Part shown: positions 35,119-48,300 of the stretch, in pieces
Layout of the letters: each line of letters begins with the position of its first letter
How positions within the stretch are numbered: position 1 is the stretch's first letter
Assembly: GCA_932521025.1 (NCBI GenBank)
Contig: OW051471.1
Location: forward strand, 558,001-622,000
DNA from: Oscheius onirici
Taxonomy: Eukaryota > Nematoda > Chromadorea > Rhabditida > Rhabditidae
Direction: 5' to 3'
DNA length: 64,000 nt
Notes under the pieces: model-generated
What the model was told of the DNA's origin: nothing
Seen by the model: only the letters and a program-made list of their open reading frames with translations
Database searches by the model: none
Made by a program: the position numbers and the translations under genes

Positions 35119-38100
35119 ATGCCGGATCCTCTTCCCTCCGTAACCATTTTTTGGAATGAAAGAATAGACAAAAGTTCAGAGGGCGTTGGAGGACCGAAAT
35201 CAAATTTCGATTCGGATTAACGACGACGAGGATGAGGTTCAGGAGAGACCGGTCAAAAAGGCCAGAAAAACGCGCAAAGGTTAGTTTATTAGGTAACCCA
35301 AGCAGTCTTATCTCTTGTTTACGTCAGTAGACTAATCTGACGCTAATTTTAAAGGAACGTGAGTGTGGGAACTGCGAACAAGGGAAATCAGGCAACTTCG
35401 TGTTTTTTTCGACTTCCACTTGTTTTTAATCGATTTCTCGTCGATAATTACCCTTAAAAGGAGTGGTGGGACGCTAAAAAGGGTAGAAAATGAAGAAATA
35501 GGTTAAAACTTATTTAAACGGAAAAACCCTTGGCAAAGAGCTTCTTCACCAATTTTAGCGTTCCACCACTCATTTTAGGGGTATTTTTTGACGAAAAATC
35601 GATTAAAAACAAGTAAAAATCGAAAAAATAAGTGTAGAACGAGGAAAACACAAAAATAGAATGTTTGCTGTTTGAATGCGCGCGTTTCCCTGATTTCCCC
35701 TGAACGACTAGACGACCATAATGTCTGGGTTTAAATGAGAACTTAGGTGAAGCTGCAAGACCGAGGCATGTTCGTGGAGGTGATTGGAAGGACATGATGA
35801 ACATGACTCAGCCGAAGAAGGTATTTGACAAAGGAAAATGTGCAAGAGAAAAATACATTTTAGAGATCGACAATGTCTCGACCAAGAGCTTCTTCTTCGA
35901 TCGTAGGTTCCGACGAGGCCAGGCCCGCTGAAAAACAGATTTCAGAAGAGTGCTAACTGGATCGAGAACCGAATAAAAAAGATTGAATGCGGAAAATTTG
36001 TAGCTTCTCACAAGTTTTCGACGAGATGTGGATGTGGAGCGATGGTAGACCAGCATTCGGAAGAAAGCCGACGACCACCACTTTTGGCTCTTGGAGAGAA
36101 TGACGAAGGGACGACGGACGAAGTTGAGACTCTTGATCGGGTACTATTTTTTTTACCAACCGTAAATATTCTAATAGAGCCATTATTCGAATACAAAAAT
36201 AAGCAATTACGTACGCTTGAGGAAAATATTTTTCGACTTTTCTAGTATTAAGAAGGAATGAAAGGGAAACCATCTACTCTCACCAAACTGGGCTCCGTGA
36301 TAGAGCGAAGTCATGAATTTCTACTTTAGCCCTGGAAGGGCGTTGCCAACCTTGTAATGAAAATGTCAAAAAATGTCGTCGTCAATACGAAAAAAATGCG
36401 TACGCAACTGCGTATTTTTTATTCGAATAGTGACGCAGTGCCTCTATTCAAATATTTACGGTATGTCATTCTATCGATTCAGCATTCCAAAAAGTGGACA
36501 ATAGCTAGGAACACAGTCACGAGTCCAACTGATAGCTATGGTTCAATTCTCTTCGAAGGTTCTCTCTTTCATTCTCTCGAAAAACCATCAAATTTAGGCA
36601 GAGGTCATCAGACGCGAGCTCAGTTTGTCAGAGCTAGTTTTGACACGGAACCCGAGGCAATTTTGCACCTGCTGGAGCGAGTCTGGGGTCTGCAGCCGCC
36701 GAAACTGATAATCACCATTCATGGCGGCTTGACAAACTTCGAGTGAGTCGACTGATCCCAGAAGATAAGGGCACAGTGATAATTTATCGGCTACCGGTTG
36801 GTCGATAGAGTCTCCAAAGAGAGGGAAAGGACACACTTTTTTCAGCTTGGCACCGAAACTAGCTCGTCTTTTCCGAAAAGGAATTGTGAAGTCGGCTCGT
36901 TCGACGGATGCTTGGATCATTTCGACGGGATTCAATGCTGGAGTAGTCAGACACGTGGCCTCGGCGTATGTACAATTCAAATGGGCCTAAGATACCGTGA
37001 ATATTTGAATAGAGGCACTGCGCCACTATTCGAATACAAATCCGCAATTACGTACGCATTTTTTTCGAATTATAGAAAATATTTTCCGACTTTCCTAGTA
37101 TTTTTCCACATATGGTCCACTTTTTGGAATGCTGAATCGATAGAACGACATTTTTCCACATATATACAGATATGGATCCTGGCTACCAGTAAAAAATAAT
37201 GAAAAAGTTTTAAAAAAAAGTCGTCGTCATGATGAAATTGCGTATTTTTTGTATTCGAATAGTACCGCAGTGCCTCTATTGAAATAGTTACGGTATTTTC
37301 AGTCTGGAAGAGTTGGGAGCCTCGAGAGCGAACAAGGCCAAAGTTTTGGCTATTGGCATTGCGCCGTGGGGAATGCTAAAGATGAGACATCGTTTCGAGG
37401 GTAAAGATGTCGCTGTCAACTATTCCACAAATCAATTCAATAAATCTCGTCTGGCTGAAGTCAATGACCGTCACAACTACTTCATTTTCGCTGACAATGG
37501 AACTGTGGGCAGGTTGAGATTTTTTTTCTCGAGAAACTTGGAAACATTTTCAAGGTACGGAGCAGAGATCATTTTGAGGAAACGACTCGAGTCTCATCTG
37601 GCTAGAAGATCTGCCGCCCAGCATGGAACTTCTCCCGTCGTTTGTGTTGTTCTCGAAGGAGGAGCGTTCACTATTAAAGTCGTCCACGACTACGTTACTA
37701 CGTACGTCTTTCTAGGCATGGGCACCGGGCCGGTGTCAGTGTTGACCGTGATCGCGCCAGCAAGGCGCATTTTCGGAGGAAGACTACTTTAGCGAATAAA
37801 CTTGGCACCTATTTTGAATATGAGCTCGGCGTGGCCTATGTTCAAATTGTTAAATTTCATGGCTCCCCCAAAAGTGCGCACTGCTGGCACGAGAACGGTG
37901 CCCATACCTAGTGCTAACTTTTCCAAATCTTTTCCTCAGGATCCCACACATTCCGGTGGTGGTAGTCGAGTCGAGTGGTCGAGCTGCCGACATGTTGGCA
38001 TATGCTCATAAGATGATTGGAGACGACGGTTCAATAACGGATCAGGCGAAGAACCAACTGTCGAATCTGATCGAGACCGTCTTTTCCTATGACCGAAAGA

Positions 38101-41100
38101 ATGCTGCTCGTCTCATGAAACAGATCCTGGAATGTGCCAAATTGAAAAATCTGGTGAGACTAAAAGATTTGTGATTATTTGTGGAAAATTAGCTGACTGT
38201 CTTCCGACTGGGGGAAGCACAGAAACAGGATGTGGACCATGCCATTCTGACGGCTCTTCTGAAGGGAAAGAACCTCAGTCCCACAGAACAACTACGTCTT
38301 GCTTTGGCTTGGAATCGAGCTGATATCGCCAGAACCGAAATCTTCACCATGGGAACAGTAAGCTTTTTTATATTTTTTACAAAAAAAAACTTGAAGGAAT
38401 GGACGATGCAAGATCTACATTCGGCAATGATTGATGCTCTCTGTCACGATCGGACAGACTTTGTATCTCTTCTTTTAGAAAATGGAGTTTCTATGCATAG
38501 ATTCCTGACATACGGTCGTCTGGAACATCTCTACAATACAGTATCGCATAACTTTGTTTCGGAACAAGTATAATTAAGGAATTTGGACCACATCACACAT
38601 TGAGGAGTGTCATGGGAGTAGGAGCGAAGAAGCATAGAATCAAGCTGACGGAAGTCGGACACGCGATGGAAGATCTCATGGGACATGCGTACAAATCAAA
38701 TTATACAAAGGAAGACTTCAAGGCAAAGTACTTTGTGTTCAGCAATCGGAAACAGGTGGGTTCTTCCAAGAGAAGTTTTATTTTATCCGTTTGTATTCTT
38801 ATTCCAAACAACGGGTTTCTAACCCTTCCTCAGTCAACCGGTCTGTTCTGATCCCTGCTCATCCATTTCCCTATCAGCCGATCTCTTTTGATCACTTCCC
38901 TAGTTAACCGGCCTCTTCTGGTTCCTTCCCTAGTCAACTACAGCTTGAGCGAACACTAACTATAAGTTTCAACCTTGCTATATAATCCTAACAAAACTAC
39001 CTGACTGGTATTTACTTTTTCGAGGTTACGGACCGAACTCACAGAATCACAGGCTCCATAGAACTAGTTTAGATAGCTTAAATTAGTCCCTTTTACAGCT
39101 TGGTTACACTGGGAAACGAGCGGAAACGAGGGCTCGGGAAAGATCGGAAAACTTGGGGAATGAATTGAAGTTGGATCTACTGAAAACTGCAAGAAACTCT
39201 ATTTTTTCCATTCTTGGAGCTGGAATGAAGAGGGATCAACACGAGGAAGGTATGTTTGGGTTTCGGGTTCTCTTCATGAGAAATTTCAGATGAAAACTCG
39301 GTGGAAGACGACGATAATCTCGATTTTACCTTCCGCTACCCATACTCGGAACTTCTAATTTGGGCTGTTCTGACGAAACGACAAGAAATGGCCATGTTGA
39401 TGTGGAGACATGGCGAAGAGGCTTTAGCCAAGTCTCTGGTCGCCTGTCGACTCTATTCCTCTCTGCAATCGGATGCCTCCAGTAATTTTCTAGAACTGGA
39501 ACTCTGTGAAGAAATAGAAAAGTACAGCGAGTAAGTTTTGCTGGTCAACAGCATAAAAGCGGATTGTAGCGAGTTCCGTGAGCTCTCAATTGAAGTTCTC
39601 CAATACTGTAGTGGACAGGACACCGAGCAGACGCTCCAACTTTTGACTTACGAATTGAACAATTGGGGCAATGAAACCTGTCTTTCTTTGGCTGCATTGG
39701 ACGGAAACAGACGATTCCTTGCCCATCCCTGGTCAATTTTTTACTGTCCTTTCTGATCGAAAATTTAGTTCTCAACTTCTGCTCTCAGATCTATGGCACG
39801 GCGCTTTGGCAATGAACTCAGCGACAAATATCAAGGTTAATCCCTCAGTAGTACAGAAAAATATAATGTTCAGATATTGGGCTCTATTCTGCTCCCACCG
39901 GCCATTTTTATGCTCGACTTCAAGACCATCGAAGAGTTGAAGCTGCAGCCACACACAGCCGCCGAACACCATGAGGCAGACTGGGAGACTGATTCGGAAG
40001 GCAGTGTCGAAAGTGACTACACGGATTCGGATACATCCGACTCGGACGAGGAAGAATTGGCCAGAAAGAGGGCTTCGACTGACAATGGACAAGTCATGTC
40101 TTTCCATCAGGTTCGGCCTGTTCAACTACCCTAAAAACCTCTATTTGAAGCCCCCATGTAAGATACGCAATTACGTTTTCACGTTTTTTCGAGGTCAAGA
40201 CGTCATTTTCTGACGTGGTGATATTCTGTAAAGTTGTAGCCCTTGACGTCCTCTACAACTTTGTTGAACACCAAAAAGCTGAAAAATGTCGTATTGACCA
40301 TGAAAAATATGAATGCGTGATTGCGTATCTCACCTAAAGGGGAGGGGATTTCTAATAGAGGGTATCTCATTCAACTTTGAGTTCAGTTGATGAAAGATCA
40401 TATGCCTTTCGGACGTGGAGACAGGGTGTCTCCTGCGGGAAATGGAACTGTTGCGAATAGAGAAGAAGGAGCTCGACCGAGAACAAAAACAATAAATTCT
40501 GTCAAGACGAAAAGAAAAATGATTAAAGGAGCAGACGATGAGACGAACGAAGGAGAACCGTCGAGACGGAGAAGTACTTCAAGAAAAGTAGATCACACTG
40601 TTCATCACAGAGATGCTGATTTTCTTGAGAAATCTGTGAGTTGTTTGGAATTATTGAAACTGTTTGCAGAAGCCACTGTCCTGGAGACGGCGAATCCACG
40701 AATTCTATGAAGCTCCAATAACAACAGTGAGAGCATATTTCAGACTAAAAAGTCAATGAATTTTCAGTTCTGGCTCTGGTTCCTGGCCTTTATTGTCTTC
40801 ATGCTCGCCCTCATCTTCGTTCTCCTCGTCGAAACGCCAAGAAACCCGTCGTGGGTTGAATGGTATCTCTTCAGCTACATCATCGTCTGGGCTTGTGAAG
40901 TAGGAAGAAAGGTGGAAAAACCCAAGAGTACAGCCAGAATTCAATAATTCAGGTTGTAATGACGATAATTGTGGATACGAAAGCGCCAATTCATCGAAAA
41001 CTCGGACTATTCTTTTTTAATTACCGGAACGGACTGCTCTCTTTCGCTCTCATCTTTTACATCATTGCCTTTTTCATTCGTCTCAATCCTTCCACCAGGT

Positions 41101-44100
41101 TTAACCTTTTTATGTACTCTCACTCCGAGACTGTTCAGAGCTTTGGGACGAGTGCTGTTGGCGTCGAACTCAGTGTGCTTTGTGCTCAAGCTGGTCGATT
41201 ACCTCAGTGTTCATCGACAGATCGGAGTATGTTTAGAAATAGTATTTCTCCTCAATGGCTTTGGGGGTGTGTCTGGTTTTGTCATCGACCACGAAATTCG
41301 TTTAGTTTGGAATTGGGAGAGACAAATTAGGTTTGTTAAGAGATTAGTCGATTCAGAAATTTTTTCCCTCCACTTTTCATATTCTGAGGGTTGTTCTAGG
41401 CGTAGAATTAGATAAACATACTAATAAAGTGTAAAATTGGATGGAAAATGGGTAAAAACGACAAAAAATGAACACCAGGGGGTGATGCGCCAAAAATTGG
41501 AACTAAGGGAGTTGCCAGCTTGAGTACTTTTGAGCGCCGAAAGCGCAAAGGAGGAAACATTCAATAGGCCAAATTTCAATCAAACGGGCAGCCGTTTTGT
41601 ATGGTAGATCATGCCTAACTGAAGTCCACATCCGTCGGAATGGCTTTTTTTCTTGTAAATTCAAATTACGGCTAGTCTACTCTAGCCCCCCCCCCCTTTG
41701 AATGTTGGGACTTTGGGAAAAATTTCATTTTTCTATCTTTCCCATACATCTTTGCGATGTTCTACAAAGTTGTAGATCACAAAAAAAGCAAAAAATGCTA
41801 CAACTTTGCTGAACATCACAAAGCTGGAAAATGTAAGTGTGAGCTAGAAAAATTACATTCTTCTCAAAGTCCCAACATTTAAGGGAAAGGTGATTTTTCA
41901 TAACCAAAGTTTTACAGCCGTATGTAACGATGGCATCAGAAATGATTCCCAGAATGTTGCCAATCCTCTGCATGCTCTTCTGTTCGCTTCTTGGATTCGG
42001 TCTGATCAGACAGAGCATTACTTATCCCGATGAGGTTACCATTACTTGCTATCTAGGCTAAAATGAACTTAGAACTGGCACTGGCTACTTCTTCGAAATA
42101 TTTTCTACAAGCCGTACTTTATGCTTTACGGGGAAGTGTATGCTCCTGAAATTGATACTTGTGGAGATGAAGGTTTGTTACAATCAGTGATCCGTACGCA
42201 AAAGTGCGTAAAGATCACGTCATGTCGTTTTTCGTGTGGTTTTCTCTAAATTTCTCCCTTTCTTATATTTTTCCTCGATGAACACAGCCCAGATACAATT
42301 GCAAAAAAAAATAAACAGAAAATCTAAAAAAAAAATTTCAGAAAACTGCATTCCCGTGATCCCATTTCCGCGGGAATTGGGTACGGGAATCCGGAGGGAA
42401 TACATTTTCCTGCTCGTAATTTATAAAATTTTATCCTGTTTATATTTTTGCAAGGTATATAGCGCGTGCCAAATCTTCACCTTACATACTTTTAATTGAC
42501 GAGAAATTGCGTACACGCGGCCAAGCAATTTTTTTCGAATTTCTATTGTATTTTTTGTACGCAACTTTGCGTAACGAAAAGTACGCAAGGTGAAGATTTG
42601 CCAACAGCTATATGGGCCGTGTTCATCTTTGAATAATATGGCAAGAAGAACATTTGGAGAAAACCACGCAAATAACGAGAATACGTAATCCTTACGCACT
42701 TTTGCGTACTTTCACGTCTCTGCATATACAATAAATTCTGTTCAGTATGGGATACTCACATTGAGGACGGCATCCCGATTCAGCAGCTGAATGTGACGCA
42801 TGACACTTGTGTTCCCGGCTATTTCATGGTTCCCATCTTCATGACCGTCTTCATGATCATTGCCAATGTTCTTCTCATGAATACAATGGTCGCCTGTTGC
42901 ACTTATGTCTTCGAGAGCAACGTCGCCCACGTTCAAGAGATCTGGCTCTTTGAACGTTATCGACAGGTTTCTATCCAGAATTTTCTGTCATTCTCGGTTC
43001 AGGTAATGGAATACGAGTCGACGCCCTTTCTCCCGCCTCCTCTGACCATCATTTATCACGTCTATTGGGTAGTCAAATGGCTGTTGGTCAAAGAACATTT
43101 CGTCGACAGAAAACATCTGCTGGATGCCTCTATGAGTGAGTCCAGCTCTGTATGAGAAAAATACTAGGAAAATCGAAAAACATTTTCTTCAATTTTGAAA
43201 AAAATGCGTACGTAATTGCGTATGTGTATTCGAATAGTGGCGCAGTGCCTCTATTCAAATATTCACGGTAATTGTGAAAGAGCGAAAACTTTTTTAGTAT
43301 GAATCAGGAGAATTTGGCGCTATATAGTAAACGTGAAGCGAAAAATTCGGTCCATTTTTTTGTATTCAAGAAAACATGTCCACACTTTTTACTGCTGTTA
43401 GTTTTAAATTTTTTTTTCAAATATTTACGGTATTCTAATCTTGCGTCTTTTGCGGCAGGACAACCATAATTTTTCTTCGCTTTTTTTTGGCTCTTCCAAT
43501 TGTGAAAGGGCTAAAATACAAAAAAAGTTCCGAAAAAAGGAGCTTCGAGTAATTACTGGGATCAGGATTCCAAGTTTATTGACCTTATCCCCTTTTTATG
43601 GCTGACGATATTGGCCTTTGAGAGCGAGAACTTTCGGTTCCCTTGGCTTGTTAATTTTCTTCAAATGTTTCAAGGTTCTCATAAAGGCAGAACAGTAGGA
43701 GTTTTGCTGATATCTGATGTCATCGTTGTAAAAATGTTCGATTTGAAAAAGGTCACTTTGCAAAACATCTTGGCTGAAAAGAATACAAAATTTCTCTGAT
43801 AGTCGTGCCTCTATTCAAAGATGTTTAGAGCTGTTTCTATCTGAAGAAGAAATAGAACGAATTCATTCGTATGAAGAAGAATGTGTGGAAGATATGCAAA
43901 GAGACAAAGACTTGAAGAAAATGAGCAGTAACGACCAAAGAATCTTGCGAACTGCCGAAAGATCCGAACTGATTCTCAACAGGTCAGTTTCAAATGAACA
44001 GTGACAAAACGGGAAAACGCAACCCGTCACAGACTGGTTGAGGATATTGTTTAGGTGTTTTAGACTGCTTTTTTCAATTTCTAACCACTTCTAATCGATT

Positions 44101-45038
44101 CAGCTTGAAATTTTACACCAGTTTTATGTATTGAGGCTAACGAATTGGAGAAAAATAATGAAAAAACGTGAAAACAAAAAAATTATAGTAAAAACCGACA
44201 CCTCTTTATTTTTCTAGAATTTTTTTTAGCTGTAACATACATAACTGGGGTAGAATTTCACGCTGAATCGATTAATCGAGCAGTTTGAAATGGAACAAAT
44301 CGGTGCTAGACACCTAAAATTGTGAAATAAATAATTTGGGGAAATTTCGTGGCGGAACCGACAAGCTCGTGGCGGGTTACATTTTCCAGTTTTGCCATAA
44401 TTTTCTTTTAATAAACTGAATGTAAACTGAAAAACCATCAGGATAAACACAATAGTCAATACTGACTCGTCGATGAAGAGAGAAGTTCGAGACATGGAGA
44501 AACGACTGGACGACCTGCAGAAGAAGGAAAAGGACCAAATGGACTATTTGAGACTGCTCGATCAAAAAATTGAATTGCTGCTGCAGTTAGGCGGTGGAGC
44601 TGGTCTTCCTCTTCCCCCGTCAAAAGAACCGCCACCGATCAAGAATCTTACTATGGTCGTCCCGTCAATCACCGTTGATTTGGTCGATTCAGATGAACGT
44701 TCGTTTTCATTTTTTTGCCATAAACTTGAGCTCTTTAGAACCGTCGGGGTCTAGACGAGGATCCACGCGATATCGGCCGACTGAGGAAACGGAAGGAGAC
44801 GAATACGACGAGGACGTCGAAGATATTCCGAGAAGGAGAAAAAGTCGAACTGTCGGAGACATTGACAGGAGATTTTACAACGTAAAGGTTCCCAAAAATT
44901 GAAAAAGTGAATGTTAAGGAGGGGCCACCAGACGACACGGCAGGAGAAGGAGATTATTTGCAGTCGGAGGACAGCGATTCCACTATCAGACAACGAAGAA
45001 CAGTCCCCGACTCTCCATCAAAGAAGCGCCATTGTTAA
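35119..45038 (+). CDS. TRPM-family cation channel (GON-2/GTL-like)
   Basis: Nematode TRPM channels carry Mg2+ and Ca2+ in intestine, gonad or excretory cell. 32 exons sum exactly to 1535 aa. Starts: 35119, 35180, 35747, 35864, 35946, 36483, 36604, 36846, 37303, 37555, 37940, 38193, 38397, 38579, 39099, 39290, 39570, 39769, 39874, 40387, 40670, 40768, 40953, 41139, 41918, 42073, 42746, 43003, 43829, 44442, 44739, 44919. TRPM homology region (about 70-810): [89 protein letters not shown]1-S6 lie at about 995-1245. The pore is [21 protein letters not shown]. The TRP segment ([10 protein letters not shown]) precedes [12 protein letters not shown], then a coiled coil near 1375-1410 and an acidic tail ending RHC. 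There is no alpha-kinase domain, as in other nematode members. The first four short exons are the least certain. Several introns are only 38-43 nt; others are filled by MITEs. Confidence 0.93.
35353..35730. mobile_element. decayed TTAA-type MITE in TRPM intron 2
   Basis: TTAA flanks both ends (35349-35352 and 35731-35734). The interior has the family core (TTTTTAATCGATTTCTCGTC, GTGGTGGGACGCTAAAA) and its inverse; the terminal repeats are degraded. Confidence 0.75.
36154..36463. mobile_element. TA-flanked MITE in TRPM intron 5
   Basis: Begins CCAACCGTAAATATTCTAATAG and ends CTCTATTCAAATATTTACGG between TA dinucleotides. It contains an inserted fragment of another family (CCCTGGAAGGGCGTTGCCAA, 36335-36356) also seen at 49327-49350 and 56990-57020. 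Confidence 0.65.
36995..37293. mobile_element. TA-flanked MITE (mariner-type) filling TRPM intron 8
   Basis: About 45-bp terminal inverted repeats (CCGTGAATATTTGAATAGAG and its inverse) between TA dinucleotides. The element makes up 299 of the 337 intron bases and ends nine bases before the next exon. Confidence 0.75.
40220..40272. repeat. CAAAGTTGTAG-type hairpin in a TRPM intron
   Basis: Inverted arms GATATTCTGTAAAGTTGTAG and CTACAACTTTGTTGAACA around a short spacer. Confidence 0.65.
41756..41817. repeat. CAAAGTTGTAG-type hairpin in a TRPM intron
   Basis: Arms GATGTTCTACAAAGTTGTAG and CTACAACTTTGCTGAACATC pair over nearly all 20 bases, with a 22-nt A-rich loop. Confidence 0.75.
42466..42612. 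mobile_element. short GCGTAC-rich inverted-repeat element in TRPM intron 26
   Basis: Ends GTGCCAAATCTTCACCTTAC and GCAAGGTGAAGATTTGCCAA. The interior has AATTGCGTAC and GTACGCAACTTTGCG. Relatives lie at 28620-28880, 50575-51010 and 53280-53395. Confidence 0.6.
43490..43805. repeat. dispersed repeat shared with 25380-25955
   Basis: Contains GGAGCTTCGAGTAATTACTG and CTTCAAATGTTTCAAGGTTC in the same order as the left copy. It lies in TRPM intron 28. Confidence 0.6.
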
Positions 45039-45309
45039 ATTTAGTTTTTATTTAAAGTTTAAAAAGTTTAGGAGAGACAGAAAAAAATGCCTATCCTCAG
45101 AGAGAAGAAGATTGATTTATTCAATTTTTTAAATAACCCATTTTTTTTCACCCAAAAAGCCATTTTTTAGCTTTTTGTTGCTCTGAAGAGTTGTAGCTAT
45201 TGATCGGGGCAACAACTTTTCAGAACATGAAAAAGTTTGCTTTTTTGAACGAGAAAATGACAATGATATGACGCGAGTTAGCAAGAAAATTGTGAAAAAA
45301 GGGGAAAAA

Positions 45310-48300
45310 CTACTCCTTTTTGGTCTTCTGACCTCCACCGAGACACCTATAAACTTTCCTAGCTGAACATCTAACAATAACAAAAACTAGATACAAAACA
45401 ACCGTCAAGACGGCGAAAATAAGACCAATGACATCGAGACTGTGATATTGGAAAAAGTTGAGTTTTTGGCCGGCCGGCTTCAGGTTGTCGAGATGCTTGA
45501 ATTCGGCCAGAAGTTCGGCCCATTTGACGAGAAGCTGTTCCGAAGAGACGGGTTGCTTCTGGACCATCTGGGAGAGACGCTGGGCTGAGGCTGTGTAACT
45601 GAAAATGAGAGGGTTACAGTTGTTTTGGGGTACTGTAACTGTAAAAGAATTTTTTCTTTTTTCTTATTTTATTGTCGTTGTTGGTGACTTTATAACGTGT
45701 TGCAACGAAAAAAGGGAAAAAATATCATCTAATACAAGAATCTATAGGAAACGTAGAGTTTTATCGATTTGCTACAGTAACCCGCCGCAAGGGTCCCGCC
45801 TGGGCTGGCCCAACCTGGTCGACGCGACTTTTTCGGCCAGGTTTGCCAACCCTGCTCTGACACTTACATGACATTTTGAGTTTTTGCGAAGAAATATGTT
45901 TCAAATGATCGCGTTACGACTTTCTCCTCTTGACCAATGTGTACTGTGCAACATAAGAACTCTAAACTTTGGACTGGAAAGAGCGAAAAATTCTGAGGTT
46001 ATCCACCAGGCCCGTGCCAGCAGGGATGGGCGAAAATCTGGCAAAACTATCCCACAGTAGTTTCCAAGACTAAACACAGTCTCTCTTACCTCGGAACCGT
46101 CAAGATTTCCCTGATTTTCTCTGCCAAAAACTCTGCATCAAGTTCAGGTTTCAATACAAGTGTAGCGAGTCCCTGTTTCTCTGCAATTTTGGCATTTTTC
46201 GGCTGATCGCCGAAGAGCGGGATCATGACGATGGGCTTTCCAGCTGCGATCGTCTCCTGAAATTGGTATTTTTGACTGAAAAATACAGTAGTTTTCCCAC
46301 CTGAAGTCCATTGTAGCCTCCGTGACTGATGAAAGCCTTGACACTTGGATGTTGAAGGAGATCAGATTGGGGCAGCCATTTCATTATCTTGACATTTGGT
46401 GGAAGACGATCGTTGAGGTCATCTCCAACATATCTGAAAGAGGAAAACAGTATGTTTCAAGAACAATGTGTTAGTTAGCTTCTTAACTGCAGATCATTCA
46501 TTGTATTCTTCATAAATGTTTTGAAAAAATTGTGTTCGAAAAATGTCGTATAGGAATGGTGATTGCTAAGCACTTGTTGGGTTGAACTAGAACAAAAAAT
46601 TGAAAAAATCTCATCTTTCAGAGGCCACAAACTTAGCGTTGCTAGTTACAAGTTTGTACCTTTGCCAGGAGTGAATCATTGTAGAATCTCTGAATGTTTC
46701 CGCCAAATTTTTTGAGACTGACGACCAAGAAGCGAGAGTGGTAGGAAGCGCCAGTGTCAAGCTAAAGGTCCTAAGCTGACTTGGTCGCTGACGATGTTGT
46801 ACCCCGATTTTGCACCCCTACAATAGTAGTTAGCTTCAAAGCGCCAGACCGTAGAGGAACTGGAAAACAGTGAAAAAGAATTAATTTCGAAAAAAGGACA
46901 TGGCAGCTGGTTTCTTCACAAAATTGCGATAAAACAGTTGCTCTCTGATTCGCGCAGGACGATCACGTCAATTTGTAAGGACTCATTGTCTCACGGGTCC
47001 CTCTAAAGATGGGGCACTTCTGTCAAGGTTCAACTTTTTTTGCGCAAACATTCCATTTCAAAAAAAAACGAGATTTTCTATATTTTCACAGCCAGGCTTG
47101 TTGAAAACCTGCGCTGCACTGCGGTCTGGGCTGCGCTGCGGCCAGGTTGGACTTTAAAAATCGAAAACTGACAATGAAAATAGAAGAAAACTGCTATTTT
47201 TACCGAATTTCGTCAAAAATCCGCATTTTCTTCTATTTTCATTGTCAGTTTTCGATTTTCTTCCAATTTTTCTAATGGTAAAACTAAATCTAATCGGGGG
47301 ACGTATTTGAAAAAAAAATAAGAAAAAAATGCGAAATGAATTTTTTTAGCCCGCCGCAAAGTCCAACCTGGCCGCAGCGCGGCGCAGCCCAGCTCAGACC
47401 GCAGCGCAGCGCAACAACCCAGAATCAACAAGCCTGTTCACAGCTATAAGAAGGTTATACAGGTTCGTAACTAGTAATAGGAACGATCTTGTTTCACAAA
47501 TAGCTGAAAGGGAGAATGCTAGAGAACATTTTGGTACGTGAAGTATTATTTTTTCCACAATAAAAGTTTGTGTTCTTGAAATAGTGTAAAAAGACAGTGA
47601 CCGGCTCTCATTAAACTTAGTAGGATTTAAAAAAAATAGTGGTATTTTGAAAAAAGTGGGATTTTGAAGATGCCTCATTGCTAAGATGCAAAACTGGGCG
47701 TGCCCTGGAGATACTATTTAAAAGGATCCCAACAGAAAGAACAAGAGTAGCCTGCTTATGCCATAATTACCAATGAGTCAGACAGTCAGAAAGTCAGAAA
47801 ATGAATAATCCACTATAATTTGCTCCCAGGTCTCTGTGGAGGGATTTGTGCGCACAATTAAAGGGACAGTCTCATTACGTGCCTCCAAGCCTCCAGTGTG
47901 CGAACATGCCCACAGGGGAAATCAGGCAACTTCGCGGCGGGACCCACGACAATTTTGCGTTTTTCTCGTTCTACACTACTTTTACAATTTTTACTTGTTT
48001 CTAACCGATTTCTCGTCAAAAATTACCTCTAAAATGAGTAGTGGGACGCTAAAATTGGTGGAGAAATGGCACTCAGAAAGAGTGGTCCGTCTCTTACTAC
48101 TCCTCTGACTCCGACAAGTAGGACTCCTCGCTGGAGATAGCTCACACGCGTTATTCTCTGGTTATGTCGGAAATGTGGGAAACTGTCTTCTATAACTCTC
48201 TGACGGCAACTGGTCGCTTCCTGAATGTACGAAAAAAGATAAAAAGAAAAAAAAAGAAGATTTTGACTTCCTGGAATTTTTTTTTCAAAATCCCACTATT

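Noticed and set aside
36157-43271. CRISPR-like spaced repeats
   Set aside because: Repeats are dispersed inverted elements in a eukaryotic gene, not a regular repeat-spacer array.
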